Notes under the pieces: model-generated
The model's database searches: none
What the model was told of the DNA's origin: nothing
What the model saw: only the letters and a program-made list of their open reading frames with translations
Assembly (NCBI GenBank): GCA_016183235.1
Contig: JACPFA010000027.1
Coordinates: 1-64,000, forward strand
Direction: 5' to 3'
Origin: Deltaproteobacteria bacterium
Lineage (GTDB): Bacteria; UBA10199; DSSB01; JACPFA01
DNA: 64,000 bases
Position numbers and translations under genes: made by a program
Shown: positions 17,671 to 25,000 of the stretch, one piece after another
Position numbering within the stretch: position 1 is the stretch's first letter
Layout of the letters: every line of letters begins with the position of its first letter

Positions 17671-18645
17671 ATGCTGATTTTAATATTAATAATAATTATT
17701 TTGGCTGTTCTTTTAGGCATCGCTGGCCTCTTTTTAATTCCTTATTTTGTTGAGGCCTTTCGTGCTCCGGTTGCTGAAGTTAAAGTTTCGGGGTGGGGGG
17801 GGAAGTTAGCTCAATTATTTTCGGGTCAGACTAAAAAAAGGGAAGAGATTCATGCTGAGCTTGAAGCGCTTTTGTTGAGTGCTGATGTGGGGGTGGCGGT
17901 TACGCAGCGTGTTCTCACCGCTTTACAAGAACGAAAATTAGAGCCTACCCTTACTAACTATAAAACAGCCCTCAAAGAAATTTTGTTAGAGATTTTGAAA
18001 ATCCCAGAGAATTTTGTTCAATCTCAAACTGTTAGTACTCAAGTGATATTGGTTGTGGGTGTAAATGGGGTTGGCAAGACAACAACGATCGCTAAGTTAG
18101 CCCGTAGTTATCAACAACAAAATAAAAAGGTTTTACTGGTAGCGGCCGATACCTTTCGGGCGGGCGCAACCGACCAACTCAAGGTTTGGGGCGAACGATT
18201 ATCTTGCCCCGTTGTAAGTCAGCAAGAAGGGGCCGACCCTGGTGCGGTGGCCTTTGATGGGGTCAAGTCAGGCTTGGCAAAAAAGATCGACTTTGTATTG
18301 ATTGATACGGCGGGGCGCTTGCACAGTAAAATTAATTTGATGGAAGAGTTGAAGAAAGTGAAACGTGTTGTGGGCAAGGCCATGGAAGGTGCTCCTCATG
18401 AGATTTATTTGGTGGTTGATGCGACGAGTGGCCAAAACGTTTTACAACAAGCTCGCCTATTTCACGAAGCCATGCAACTTACCGGTGTGATCCTCACCAA
18501 ATGGGACAGCACCGCCAAAGGTGGGAGCATTTTTTCAGTCACTCAAGAAATCGGGGTTCCGGTTTGCTATTTAGGGGTGGGTGAGAAAATGACCGATCTA
18601 ATGGAATTCAACCCTCATGACTTCGTCGACAAGCTTTTAAGTTAA
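17671..18645 (+). CDS. ftsY: Signal recognition particle receptor FtsY
   Basis: SRP receptor GTPase that docks ribosome-nascent-chain complexes at the inner membrane. I choose ATG 17671 (324 aa), which begins with a membrane segment MLILILIIIILAVLLGIAGL; the frame extends upstream to 17629 but those codons derive from the palindrome. The acidic A domain of E. coli FtsY is absent and replaced by this anchor. NG domain: G1 GVNGVGKTTTIAKLA, DTFRAGATDQL, G3 DTAGRLHSK, G4 TKWDSTAKGG, C-terminal GVGEKMTDLMEFNP. No strong Shine-Dalgarno is visible. Confidence 0.95.
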   Translation: MLILILIIIILAVLLGIAGLFLIPYFVEAFRAPVAEVKVSGWGGKLAQLFSGQTKKREEIHAELEALLLSADVGVAVTQRVLTALQERKLEPTLTNYKTALKEILLEILKIPENFVQSQTVSTQVILVVGVNGVGKTTTIAKLARSYQQQNKKVLLVAADTFRAGATDQLKVWGERLSCPVVSQQEGADPGAVAFDGVKSGLAKKIDFVLIDTAGRLHSKINLMEELKKVKRVVGKAMEGAPHEIYLVVDATSGQNVLQQARLFHEAMQLTGVILTKWDSTAKGGSIFSVTQEIGVPVCYLGVGEKMTDLMEFNPHDFVDKLLS

Positions 18646-18679
18646 AATATCAAGTAATAACATGTAGTTAAAAAACAGA

Positions 18680-18714
18680 TGTCATTCTGAGCCCAGCAGG
18701 GGGAAGAATCTTCT
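18680..18714. repeat. 'tgtcattctgagc' half-repeat
   Basis: tgtcattctgagcccagcag followed by ggggaagaatcttct, a variant of the tgtcattgcgagc/gcaatctt family, in the gap before the Na/Pi symporter gene. Confidence 0.6.
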
Positions 18715-18774
18715 ATTTTATTTTCTTTTTCTCTTAAGGTCTTATTTTTGTTAAAATAATTAATAAGTTTTTAT

Positions 18775-20412
18775 ATGTTTCAATTCCAACATTTCAGCTG
18801 GCTATGGTTCTTTGGTAGCCTAGCCCTTTTTTTCTACGGCATTCGACTTTCTCGTTCGGGTTTGCAATTGTGGTTTGGGGATCGGCTCAAACCCCTGATT
18901 ACCACTTTTACTAAAACCCGTTGGAAGGCCTTTTTTGCGGGCATCTTCATTACCATTGTTTTTCAATCCAGTTCAGCTACAGCCATTACCCTGATTAGCT
19001 TTGCGGGTGCTGGGTTAGTGACCGTAACCCAAGCCATGGGGGTGTTACTGGGTGCGGATATTGGTACCACCGTGGTGGTGATCTTACTATCGATTCAGCA
19101 TATCTCGGAAATGGGTTTGGTGATCTTGATTGTAGGGGTTGCCATCTATCTTTATTCTAAAAGCAAAAAGGCCCATAACTTTGCCACCATCCTTATGGGT
19201 TTTGGTTTTATCTTTTTTGGGCTCAAGTTATTGGGCGGGGTAGGGGCGAGCCTTGGCAATACGCATGATCTCATGCAAATTTTTGTATTTTTACAACGCA
19301 TTCCCTTACTCGCCTTTATCCTTTCGTTGGTAATGACCCCTTTTCTTTCTAGCGCCGGCACTTTGGGAATTGCCTTGGGTTTAAGTTTTTCTGGCCTCAT
19401 TGGGCTTAATGAAGCCTTTCCGGTTATCTTAGGCGCCAATGTGGGTAGCGCAATTACTCCCTTGTTTTCGAGCTTTTCCGAACGCCAAGAAGGTAGGCGC
19501 GTGGCCCTGGCCCATTTTATTTTTAAGGCGATCGGGGCTTTGGCGTTGCTGCCTTTTTATCAAAATATCGTGGCCGCCATTATCGGGTTAAGTGGGCTTA
19601 TGGGAGTCTATTTTCAAATGCCCAGTCACCAAATTGCCTTGGCCCATTTGCTTTTTAACCTGGCCCTTTCCATCTTTTTTCTTCCATTTATTGCTTTGGG
19701 GGCAAAACTAGTGCGTTGGCTTTTGCCAGATAAGGGTTGGGAAGAAGAATCCAAATATGGCCCCAAATATTTGAACCCCGATCATTTGCAAAACCCTTTG
19801 CTCGCCTTTGCCAATGCCAGGCGGGAAATTTTGCGGTTGTGCGATTTAACTTATGAAATCTTTCGGGATTGTATTCAAGCTTTTCACCGTTTTGACCCTG
19901 ATTTAATCAGTGGTTTAGAATCTAAAGAAGATTTAGCCAATGTCATTGATCGTGAATTGAGGATTTATCTTACCAATGTATCTGCCGATCAATTAACTCA
20001 AGAACAGGCCGGCGAATCGATCAAGCTGATTAATACTTCTAATGCTCTAGAAGAAATTGGTGATACGGTCATTCAAAATATTTTGGATCTTTCAGGAAAG
20101 AAGTTAAATTTGGGCAAGAATTTTTCAGAAGAGGGGTGGCAAGAATTAATGGATTATCATACCCAAATTTTACAATTATTCGAAATGGCCATTTCGGTTT
20201 TAACTTTACCCAATGAAGAATTGTCTAGAAAGATCATTCACAAAGCTAAGCACTTGCGGGTCTATGAAGATGAATTACGCGAAAAACATTTGGAAAGGGT
20301 GAAATGTCGGATCGAAGAGACGGTTTCGACCAGCGCTCTGCATTTAGATGCCTTGTCTTCGATGAAGCGGGTGGTGAAAAACATTGAGAAGGTGGTACAG
20401 ATTCAGTTATGA
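18775..20412 (+). CDS. Na+/phosphate cotransporter (NptA/PNaS family) with PhoU-like tail
   Basis: 545 aa inner-membrane protein. About eight to nine membrane segments in residues 1-320 include the duplicated family motif: FQSSSATAITLISFAGAGLV near 65-85 and LSSAGTLGIALGLSF near 190. The C-terminal 200 residues are helical and resemble PhoU domains (EVGDTVIQNILDL-like stretches, ESKEDLANVIDRELR). Members import inorganic phosphate with sodium; the PhoU-like part probably gates or senses phosphate. It is 3 kb from a porin/alkaline phosphatase pair, consistent with a local phosphate theme, but it has no visible Pho box. Confidence 0.9.
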   Translation: MFQFQHFSWLWFFGSLALFFYGIRLSRSGLQLWFGDRLKPLITTFTKTRWKAFFAGIFITIVFQSSSATAITLISFAGAGLVTVTQAMGVLLGADIGTTVVVILLSIQHISEMGLVILIVGVAIYLYSKSKKAHNFATILMGFGFIFFGLKLLGGVGASLGNTHDLMQIFVFLQRIPLLAFILSLVMTPFLSSAGTLGIALGLSFSGLIGLNEAFPVILGANVGSAITPLFSSFSERQEGRRVALAHFIFKAIGALALLPFYQNIVAAIIGLSGLMGVYFQMPSHQIALAHLLFNLALSIFFLPFIALGAKLVRWLLPDKGWEEESKYGPKYLNPDHLQNPLLAFANARREILRLCDLTYEIFRDCIQAFHRFDPDLISGLESKEDLANVIDRELRIYLTNVSADQLTQEQAGESIKLINTSNALEEIGDTVIQNILDLSGKKLNLGKNFSEEGWQELMDYHTQILQLFEMAISVLTLPNEELSRKIIHKAKHLRVYEDELREKHLERVKCRIEETVSTSALHLDALSSMKRVVKNIEKVVQIQL

Positions 20413-20417
20413 AAAGA

Positions 20418-20479
20418 TGTCATTGCGAGCGGTGTCATCCTCGCGAAGGCGGGGATCCATGATGGAGAAGCAATCTTCC
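20418..20479. repeat. Nested repeat: 'tgtcatyccc' element inside a 'tgtcattgcgagc' element
   Basis: tgtcattgcgagcg is interrupted by gtgtcatcctcgcgaaggcg continuing to gggatccatgatgg, after which the outer repeat resumes with agaagcaatcttcc. The outer copy is split at the same place as in other nested copies in the window (34395, 38262, 41098). Confidence 0.75.
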
Positions 20480-20500
20480 ATTTCATCTGCCAAATAGGGT

Positions 20501-20595
20501 CACGTCTTTTCGAATCCGGCTTAAGGCTCTCTCAACCACAGCAAAGTGGTTTCGAGTAGCCTCTTCCGGCTTCGAAAAGACTTTTTACAAATATT
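20501..20595. repeat. 'cacgtctt' palindromic repeat, copy 1
   Basis: About 95 bp; cacgtcttttcgaatccggc pairs with ccggcttcgaaaagact, and the inner ctctctcaacca/tggtttcgagtagcct also pair. Ends with caaatatt. Same order and ends as copies at 29973, 37149 and (inverted) 44525. Confidence 0.85.
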
Positions 20596-20620
20596 AAAGA
20601 AGGATATAAGGTTCAAGAAT

Positions 20621-21079
20621 ATGAAAAAAATTTATTTAATAGCTTTAGCCTTCATTTTTTTAGTGGCTTGTGAAACGACCCAAAAGCGGATCGAAAAAAA
20701 TCTTGATTACTTCATGACCCTTCCTAAAGATGCCCAACAAAAAATTCAGGCAGGGGAGATTGGTTTGGGGTTCACGCCTAAAATGGTTTATTTGGCTTGG
20801 GGTAAAGCTGCTGATCAAACTCACATGGTTGACAACAATGGCAACTACGAAACCTGGATTTACACCCGCACCGAAACCGAGACACACTATCGTACGGTGC
20901 CTTTTTATGATGACACTGACAAAAAATGGAAGACCAAAGAAGAGTCTTATTATATCCATCACACTTATGCGTCAAAGTTCGTTGCCTTTCAAAACGACCA
21001 AGTCGTGCGCTTTGGCACCTATCCTAAAGGCACGGTCTACACAGGCCCCGGCGACTACCTCAATCCGTTCCATTATTAA
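20621..21079 (+). CDS. Small lipoprotein, possibly BamE/SmpA-like
   Basis: 152 aa starting MKKIYLIALAFIFLVAC, lipobox LVAC with Cys17. I start at 20621 because the upstream in-frame codons are translated repeat sequence. The mature part (IQAGEIGLGFTPKMVYLAWGKAADQT...NYETWIY...FQNDQVVRFGTYP) resembles the OmlA/BamE fold, in which a helix-helix then 'G.P..V..A.G.P' precedes beta strands. It could be an outer-membrane accessory lipoprotein. Function is inferred from pattern only. No operon partner. Confidence 0.6.
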   Translation: MKKIYLIALAFIFLVACETTQKRIEKNLDYFMTLPKDAQQKIQAGEIGLGFTPKMVYLAWGKAADQTHMVDNNGNYETWIYTRTETETHYRTVPFYDDTDKKWKTKEESYYIHHTYASKFVAFQNDQVVRFGTYPKGTVYTGPGDYLNPFHY

Positions 21080-21113
21080 AATGGAATGTCATTCCGAGTC
21101 CAGCAGGGCTTAT

Positions 21114-21204
21114 TGTCATTGCGAGCGAGCCCCGTTGGCGAGCGTGGCAATCTCCAACATTTTAAAATTGAAGATTGCTTCGCCCGTTGGGCTCGCAATG
21201 ACAG
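21114..21204. repeat. 'tgtcattgcgagc' palindromic repeat
   Basis: tgtcattgcgagcgagcccc at the left and gttgggctcgcaatgacag at the right fold together; preceded by a diverged fragment tgtcattccgagtccagcag at 21087. Confidence 0.85.
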
Positions 21205-21232
21205 AAGCCCTCCGGATTATTAGCTCATTTAC

Positions 21233-21257
21233 AAAAGTACTATTTTATAGTACTTTT
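21233..21257 (+). promoter_or_regulatory. Palindrome immediately upstream of the XRE regulator
   Basis: aaaagtac-tattttata-gtactttt is a perfect inverted repeat of two 8 bp arms, ending 5 bp before the ATG at 21263. Its position fits an operator, or an overlapping promoter (tattttata), for autoregulation by the following helix-turn-helix protein. Confidence 0.5.
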
Positions 21258-21262
21258 TAACA

Positions 21263-21661
21263 ATGCAACTTTCGGCCGATAAAGTTAAAAAGCTTTGTAA
21301 AAAACGAGGAATAACCGTTACGGCCTTATTGCGGCAAGCCAAGGTGAGCAAAACGGCCTATTATTCGTTGTTACGAAAGGATTGTTTGTTACCTAAAAGC
21401 TTATTGTCGTTGGCTCGAAGTTTAAGAGTTAAACCGGCAGCTTTTTTGCAAGATTCTGATCAAGAGTTAAATAGGGTTAATCGGCTTAGATTTCAATTAC
21501 AACAAATAATGCAAAAATATCCTAAGGCCAATCCCGAAAATGTTTGGCATACCTTACTATTGTTAGAACTTAAACCACTTGAAAGATTGAAACGAGGGTT
21601 ACTTCGTGGGAAGGAATTATCAAAAGCAAGAAGGCAACGGGAAGGCAAAAAGATAAAATAA
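21263..21661 (+). CDS. XRE-like helix-turn-helix protein
   Basis: 132 aa. Residues 1-60 (VKKLCKKRGITVTALLRQAKVSKTAYYSLLRKDCLLPKSLLSLARSLRVKPAAFL) form a Cro/CI-type HTH. The remainder is helical and strongly basic (LKRGLLRGKELSKARRQREGKKIK). Similar regulators are often paired with nucleotidyltransferase-type antitoxin/toxin genes, but none is adjacent here. Probable DNA-binding repressor acting on the palindrome just upstream. Confidence 0.65.
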   Translation: MQLSADKVKKLCKKRGITVTALLRQAKVSKTAYYSLLRKDCLLPKSLLSLARSLRVKPAAFLQDSDQELNRVNRLRFQLQQIMQKYPKANPENVWHTLLLLELKPLERLKRGLLRGKELSKARRQREGKKIK

Positions 21662-21706
21662 CGTTGCCAATATTATGGTCATTTAATTTTTTGATAGTAT
21701 ATTTTC

Positions 21707-21783
21707 TGTCATCCCCGCGAAGGCGGGGATCCAGTTTTGTAAGTAGGGTTAAGCGCTGGATCCCCGCCTTCGCGGGGATGACA
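21707..21783. repeat. Palindromic repeat, 'tgtcatyccc' family
   Basis: 77 bp with near-perfect symmetry: tgtcatccccgcgaaggcgg...ccag then a 22 bp spacer, then ctgg...ccgccttcgcggggatgaca. It lies between convergent genes (XRE regulator and tatD). Confidence 0.9.
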
Positions 21784-21847
21784 GCCTATTTAAAAGTTAA
21801 AACACTATAGAAGACGCATGGTTAGTCATTAAAAAGAAGGGGGAGTC

Positions 21848-22633
21848 CTAAATTTTCAACAATTGTTTAGCATTGGCGGTGGTGGTGTGGGCAACTTCTT
21901 CAAAAGAGATTTTGCGAAGTTCAGCTATTTTTTCGGCGACAAATTTTACATAGGCGGGTTCGTTGGGTTTGCCGCGATAGGGAACGGGGGCAAGATAGGG
22001 GCTGTCGGTTTCAATGAGGATGCGATTCAGGGGTAGTTGAGTGGCCGCTTCTTGCACGCTTTGAGCCTTTTTAAAAGTGACAATGCCGCTAAACGAAATA
22101 TAAAAATTAAGCTCGAGCATTTTTTTAGCAAAGGGATAATCGGAACTAAAGCAATGAATAATGCCCCCAACTTCGCTGGCCTTTTCTTCCGCCATAATTT
22201 TTAGCAGGGCAGCATCGCAATTGCGGCTGTGGATCGAAAGTGGTTTTTTTACTTTTTGCGCCAGGGCGATAAATTGCCGAAAGGCCGATTCTTGTGAGGC
22301 ATGGTCGCTATGATTGTAGTGAAAATCTAAGCCCACTTCGCCAATGGCCACAACCTTGGGGTGAGAACTTAGTTTTTCAATATCTTGCAAAACTTGAGCG
22401 TTGACCTGATTGGCTTCGTGGGGGTGAACCCCTAATGTGGTAAAGACATTGGGAAAGGAGTCGGCGAGGGTTGTGGCATGTGCATAGCTCTTGGTGCCAT
22501 CACCTGAGCCGATGTGGATGATGGTGGCAACACCGGCAGCTTTGGCACGGTCAATAAGACCGGCTATGTCTTGCGGCGAATTATTATTAAAGTCGAGATG
22601 AGCGTGAGTGTCGATGAGCATGTAAGTTGTCAT
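21848..22633 (-). CDS. tatD: TatD-family metal-dependent hydrolase
   Basis: About 261 aa TIM-barrel hydrolase/DNase. Metal ligands are visible: THAHLD, GEVGLDFHY, SIHSRN, IIHCFS and ETDSPYLAP. The family has 3'-5' DNase and possibly D-aminoacyl-tRNA deacylase activity; its in vivo role is loosely DNA repair or quality control. I start at MTTYMLIDTHAHLD (22633) or MLID (22621); the frame upstream reads VIPGLTRDP, the translation of a dispersed repeat. Same strand as the Bax-inhibitor-like gene, with a repeat between. Confidence 0.93.
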   Translation of the reverse strand: MTTYMLIDTHAHLDFNNNSPQDIAGLIDRAKAAGVATIIHIGSGDGTKSYAHATTLADSFPNVFTTLGVHPHEANQVNAQVLQDIEKLSSHPKVVAIGEVGLDFHYNHSDHASQESAFRQFIALAQKVKKPLSIHSRNCDAALLKIMAEEKASEVGGIIHCFSSDYPFAKKMLELNFYISFSGIVTFKKAQSVQEAATQLPLNRILIETDSPYLAPVPYRGKPNEPAYVKFVAEKIAELRKISFEEVAHTTTANAKQLLKI

Positions 22634-22637
22634 ATAT

Positions 22638-22699
22638 GGATCCCGGGTCAAGCCCGGGATGACGTCGTGCCTCGTCATCCCGGGCTTGACCCGGGATCC
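22638..22699. repeat. Palindromic repeat, GC-rich 'gggcttgacccgg' type
   Basis: Two inverted arms, ggatcccgggtcaagcccgg (22638-) and its mirror ending at 22699, around gacgtcgtgcctcgtc. It lies in the gap upstream of tatD and shifts the apparent start of that gene. Confidence 0.85.
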
Positions 22700-22718
22700 A
22701 TCATGGTTAAGAAGTCTC

Positions 22719-23432
22719 TTACTTACGATTACCGAGTAATCGCAACAGATGTAAAAAGATGTTAATGAAATCTAAATACAAGGTCAACGCGCCAAAAATC
22801 GTGACTTTCATCAGTGATTCGCTTTCTTCGTCACCTGCGGTTAGGGCAATGCGTTTTAATTTTTGTGTGTCATAGGCAGTGAGCCCTAAGAAAATAAACA
22901 CGGCAAGAAAAGAAATCAAATAGGCCATGGGCTCGCTATGAAAAAATAAATTAACAATGCTGGCGAGAATAATCCCCCATAAACCCATAATCATAAAATT
23001 ACCTATCGAGGTTAAATCGCGTTTAGTAATGAAACCATAAACGCTCATGCCACCAAACATCCCCGCTGAGATGATGAAGGTTTGAGAAATGGAGGTCATG
23101 GTGTAGGCCAAAAAGATAACCGACAGGGTGAGGCCGTTGAGCACCGAATAAACAATAAAGCACCCGGCAATCACCATGGCACTTAAGCGCCCTGATAGGG
23201 CCGACATACCAAACACCAAAGCCAGTTCAGCAATAATAAGGCCATAAAAAATCGGCGGGTTGAACACAATGACTCGAAGTAGTTCTTGCGAAGAAGCCAC
23301 TTGCCAGGCGATAAAGGCGGTTAATAAAAGCCCCGCCGCCATCCAGCCGTACACCCGTTGCATAAAGCGACTAACGACTTGAGCTTCGGTAAAAGCAGGT
23401 AGAACCCCAGAACGTGTTTCATACATAATCAA
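22719..23432 (-). CDS. Bax inhibitor-1/YccA-family membrane protein
   Basis: 237 aa with seven predicted membrane segments after a short cytoplasmic N-terminus (RFMQRVYGWMAAGLLLTAFIAW). The family fingerprint GLTAYDTQKLKRIA is near the C-terminus (residues ~185-200). BI-1/TMBIM proteins are pH-sensitive Ca2+ leak channels or, as YccA, inhibitors of FtsH proteolysis. Which applies here cannot be read. Single gene, divergent from the porin. Confidence 0.93.
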   Translation of the reverse strand: MIMYETRSGVLPAFTEAQVVSRFMQRVYGWMAAGLLLTAFIAWQVASSQELLRVIVFNPPIFYGLIIAELALVFGMSALSGRLSAMVIAGCFIVYSVLNGLTLSVIFLAYTMTSISQTFIISAGMFGGMSVYGFITKRDLTSIGNFMIMGLWGIILASIVNLFFHSEPMAYLISFLAVFIFLGLTAYDTQKLKRIALTAGDEESESLMKVTIFGALTLYLDFINIFLHLLRLLGNRK

Positions 23433-23560
23433 GACCCTTTCAAGTTTAAGATTAACAAAGTAACAACGAATTTATACCCAACTTAGGTTTTCAACAATCA
23501 AAATTTCCTTGCTCATTCAATGTTGTAGATATGAAGGGCTTGTTGAAAAATGTATTTTCC

Positions 23561-23630
23561 GTCATCCCTGCGGAGGCAGGGATCCAGTGATTTCAGGCAG
23601 TTCTGGATTCCCGCCTTCGCGGGAATGACA
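23561..23630. repeat. Palindromic repeat, 'tgtcatyccc' family
   Basis: gtcatccctgcggaggcagg...ccag and ctggattcccgccttcgcgg ending aatgaca. The two arms have drifted relative to each other (ctgcggaggcag versus cccgccttcgcggg). Confidence 0.85.
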
Positions 23631-23659
23631 TTTTTCAACATACCATTGAGATGATATAA

Positions 23660-23675
23660 GTCATCAGAAAGTCAC
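23660..23675 (+). promoter_or_regulatory. Pho-box-like direct repeat upstream of the porin
   Basis: GTCAT (23660-23664) and GTCAC (23671-23675) are spaced 11 bp start to start, as in PhoB boxes (CTGTCAT-N4-CTGTCAT). The site lies 83 bp upstream of the porin start. The downstream genes, a phosphate-type porin and an alkaline phosphatase, are classic PhoB targets, which raises confidence beyond what the short match alone gives. Confidence 0.45.
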
Positions 23676-23757
23676 AAAGAATTTACGCACCTTTTTTGGC
23701 TAAGCCCAGATAATCCAAGCACAAATTCAGATATTTATCTTATTTTGAGGGCTGCTT

Positions 23758-24930
23758 ATGAAAAGCTCAATAAAAGCTTGGATATTCGTGTGGTTGCTCG
23801 TGATGCCTTTTAATGGGGTGATGGCCCAAGGCAAAGGGAAAAAAGAAGAACCAGCTAAACCCGAAGTCAAGGAGAGTTGGACCGATAAGTTTGAATCGGG
23901 CTACGATAAAGGTTTTTACATCAAAACCAAAAATGAAAAGTTTAAACTCAACATCACAAGTTATGCGCAGTTCATGTACGAGTTTCATAAATTTGATGAC
24001 CCGGCAGACGATGACACCAATACGTTTCGGGTGCGTCGGGCTCGGTTGGTCTTTGCTGGGAATATTTTTACCAAAAAGTTGGGCTATAAATTTCAGTTAG
24101 ACCTTACCAAACCGACTTTACTAGACGCCTTTTATGAATATAAGGCGTTTGGTGATGCCTTGGTCATTCGAATTGGGCAATACACGATCCCCATGAATCG
24201 CCAGCAGCTCACTAGTAGTAGCAAACAACAGTTTAACGATCGTTCGCTGGCTTCATCTGAGTTTATCCCCGGTGTTGAAATAGACTCTAATAAAGATGGA
24301 ACGGTTGAAAAAACTGTGAAAGATGGCCGTGATATTGGGCTTATGGTGCATGGTAAGGTATTAAAGAAAAAATTAGATTATCAAGTGGCGGCGATGAATG
24401 CGGCTGGAATGAATACCACCAATGTGAATAACGAGTTTTTATATGCCGCGCGGGCTTCTTATAATATTTTGGGCGACTATGGTTATTCTGAATCCGATAT
24501 TGAGCGGAGCGATGATCCGTCGGTATTTGTAGGCGGTCACGGGATTTATAACGTGGCCGAAGTGACCCAAAACAAAATATTGCAAGGTGGCTTTGAATCA
24601 GGAATGAAATGGAAGGGGTTATCTTTGCAAGGCGAATTTATGGTTCGCGATACCAACAAAATGACCGCTGCGGATAAAAGGGATTATGGTTATTACGCTC
24701 AAGCCGGTTACTTTCTTATCCCTAAAAAGTTTGAAGTGGCAGCTCGGGCCTCCCAAATATTTTTTGAAGGTCCCCGCAATGATAAGGCCGAATTTAGCTT
24801 AGGGCTTAATTATTTCATTTTTAAACAAAACGTAAAATTGCAGAGTGATTATTCCTGGCTGCCTGATAATACGGCTACCGGGGTTGAAAACAATCATCGC
24901 GTGCGGTTGAAATTACAAACAGCTTTTTAA
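23758..24930 (+). CDS. Phosphate-selective porin (OprO/OprP family)
   Basis: 390 aa with signal peptide MKSSIKAWIFVWLLVMPFNGVMAQ. The mature protein begins with a Lys-rich stretch, then FYIKTKNEKFKLNITSYAQFMYE and FRVRRARLVFAGNIFTKKLGYKFQLD, the opening strands of OprP-type barrels, and ends in aromatic strand RVRLKLQTAF with C-terminal Phe, as expected for an outer-membrane beta-barrel. Such porins admit phosphate or polyphosphate. An alkaline phosphatase gene follows after 70 bp on the same strand, and a Pho-box-like site precedes it. Confidence 0.9.
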   Translation: MKSSIKAWIFVWLLVMPFNGVMAQGKGKKEEPAKPEVKESWTDKFESGYDKGFYIKTKNEKFKLNITSYAQFMYEFHKFDDPADDDTNTFRVRRARLVFAGNIFTKKLGYKFQLDLTKPTLLDAFYEYKAFGDALVIRIGQYTIPMNRQQLTSSSKQQFNDRSLASSEFIPGVEIDSNKDGTVEKTVKDGRDIGLMVHGKVLKKKLDYQVAAMNAAGMNTTNVNNEFLYAARASYNILGDYGYSESDIERSDDPSVFVGGHGIYNVAEVTQNKILQGGFESGMKWKGLSLQGEFMVRDTNKMTAADKRDYGYYAQAGYFLIPKKFEVAARASQIFFEGPRNDKAEFSLGLNYFIFKQNVKLQSDYSWLPDNTATGVENNHRVRLKLQTAF

Positions 24931-25000
24931 TCAACAAAATTCTGGCTTTTCTTTAAGGGTTTAGTATAACCCAGCCCATCTTGCCCAAAAGGAGAGTTTT

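Larger units (their letters stand above)
23433..23757. other. 325 bp divergent intergenic region
   Basis: Separates the Bax-inhibitor-like gene (minus) and the porin (plus). It holds the repeat at 23561-23630 and the Pho-box-like site at 23660-23675; the rest is AT-rich with no frame worth calling. An outer pair, tgttgaaaaatg (23541) and ttttcaaca (23632), extends the repeat's palindrome. Confidence 0.5.

Noticed and set aside
20730-21260. 176-codon plus-strand frame
   Set aside because: Out-of-frame overlap of the small lipoprotein gene that runs on through two repeats; no family resemblance.
22634-22678. N-terminal extension of TatD (VIPGLTRDP...)
   Set aside because: This is the standard translation of a dispersed GC-rich palindrome; the family starts at LIDTHAHLD.
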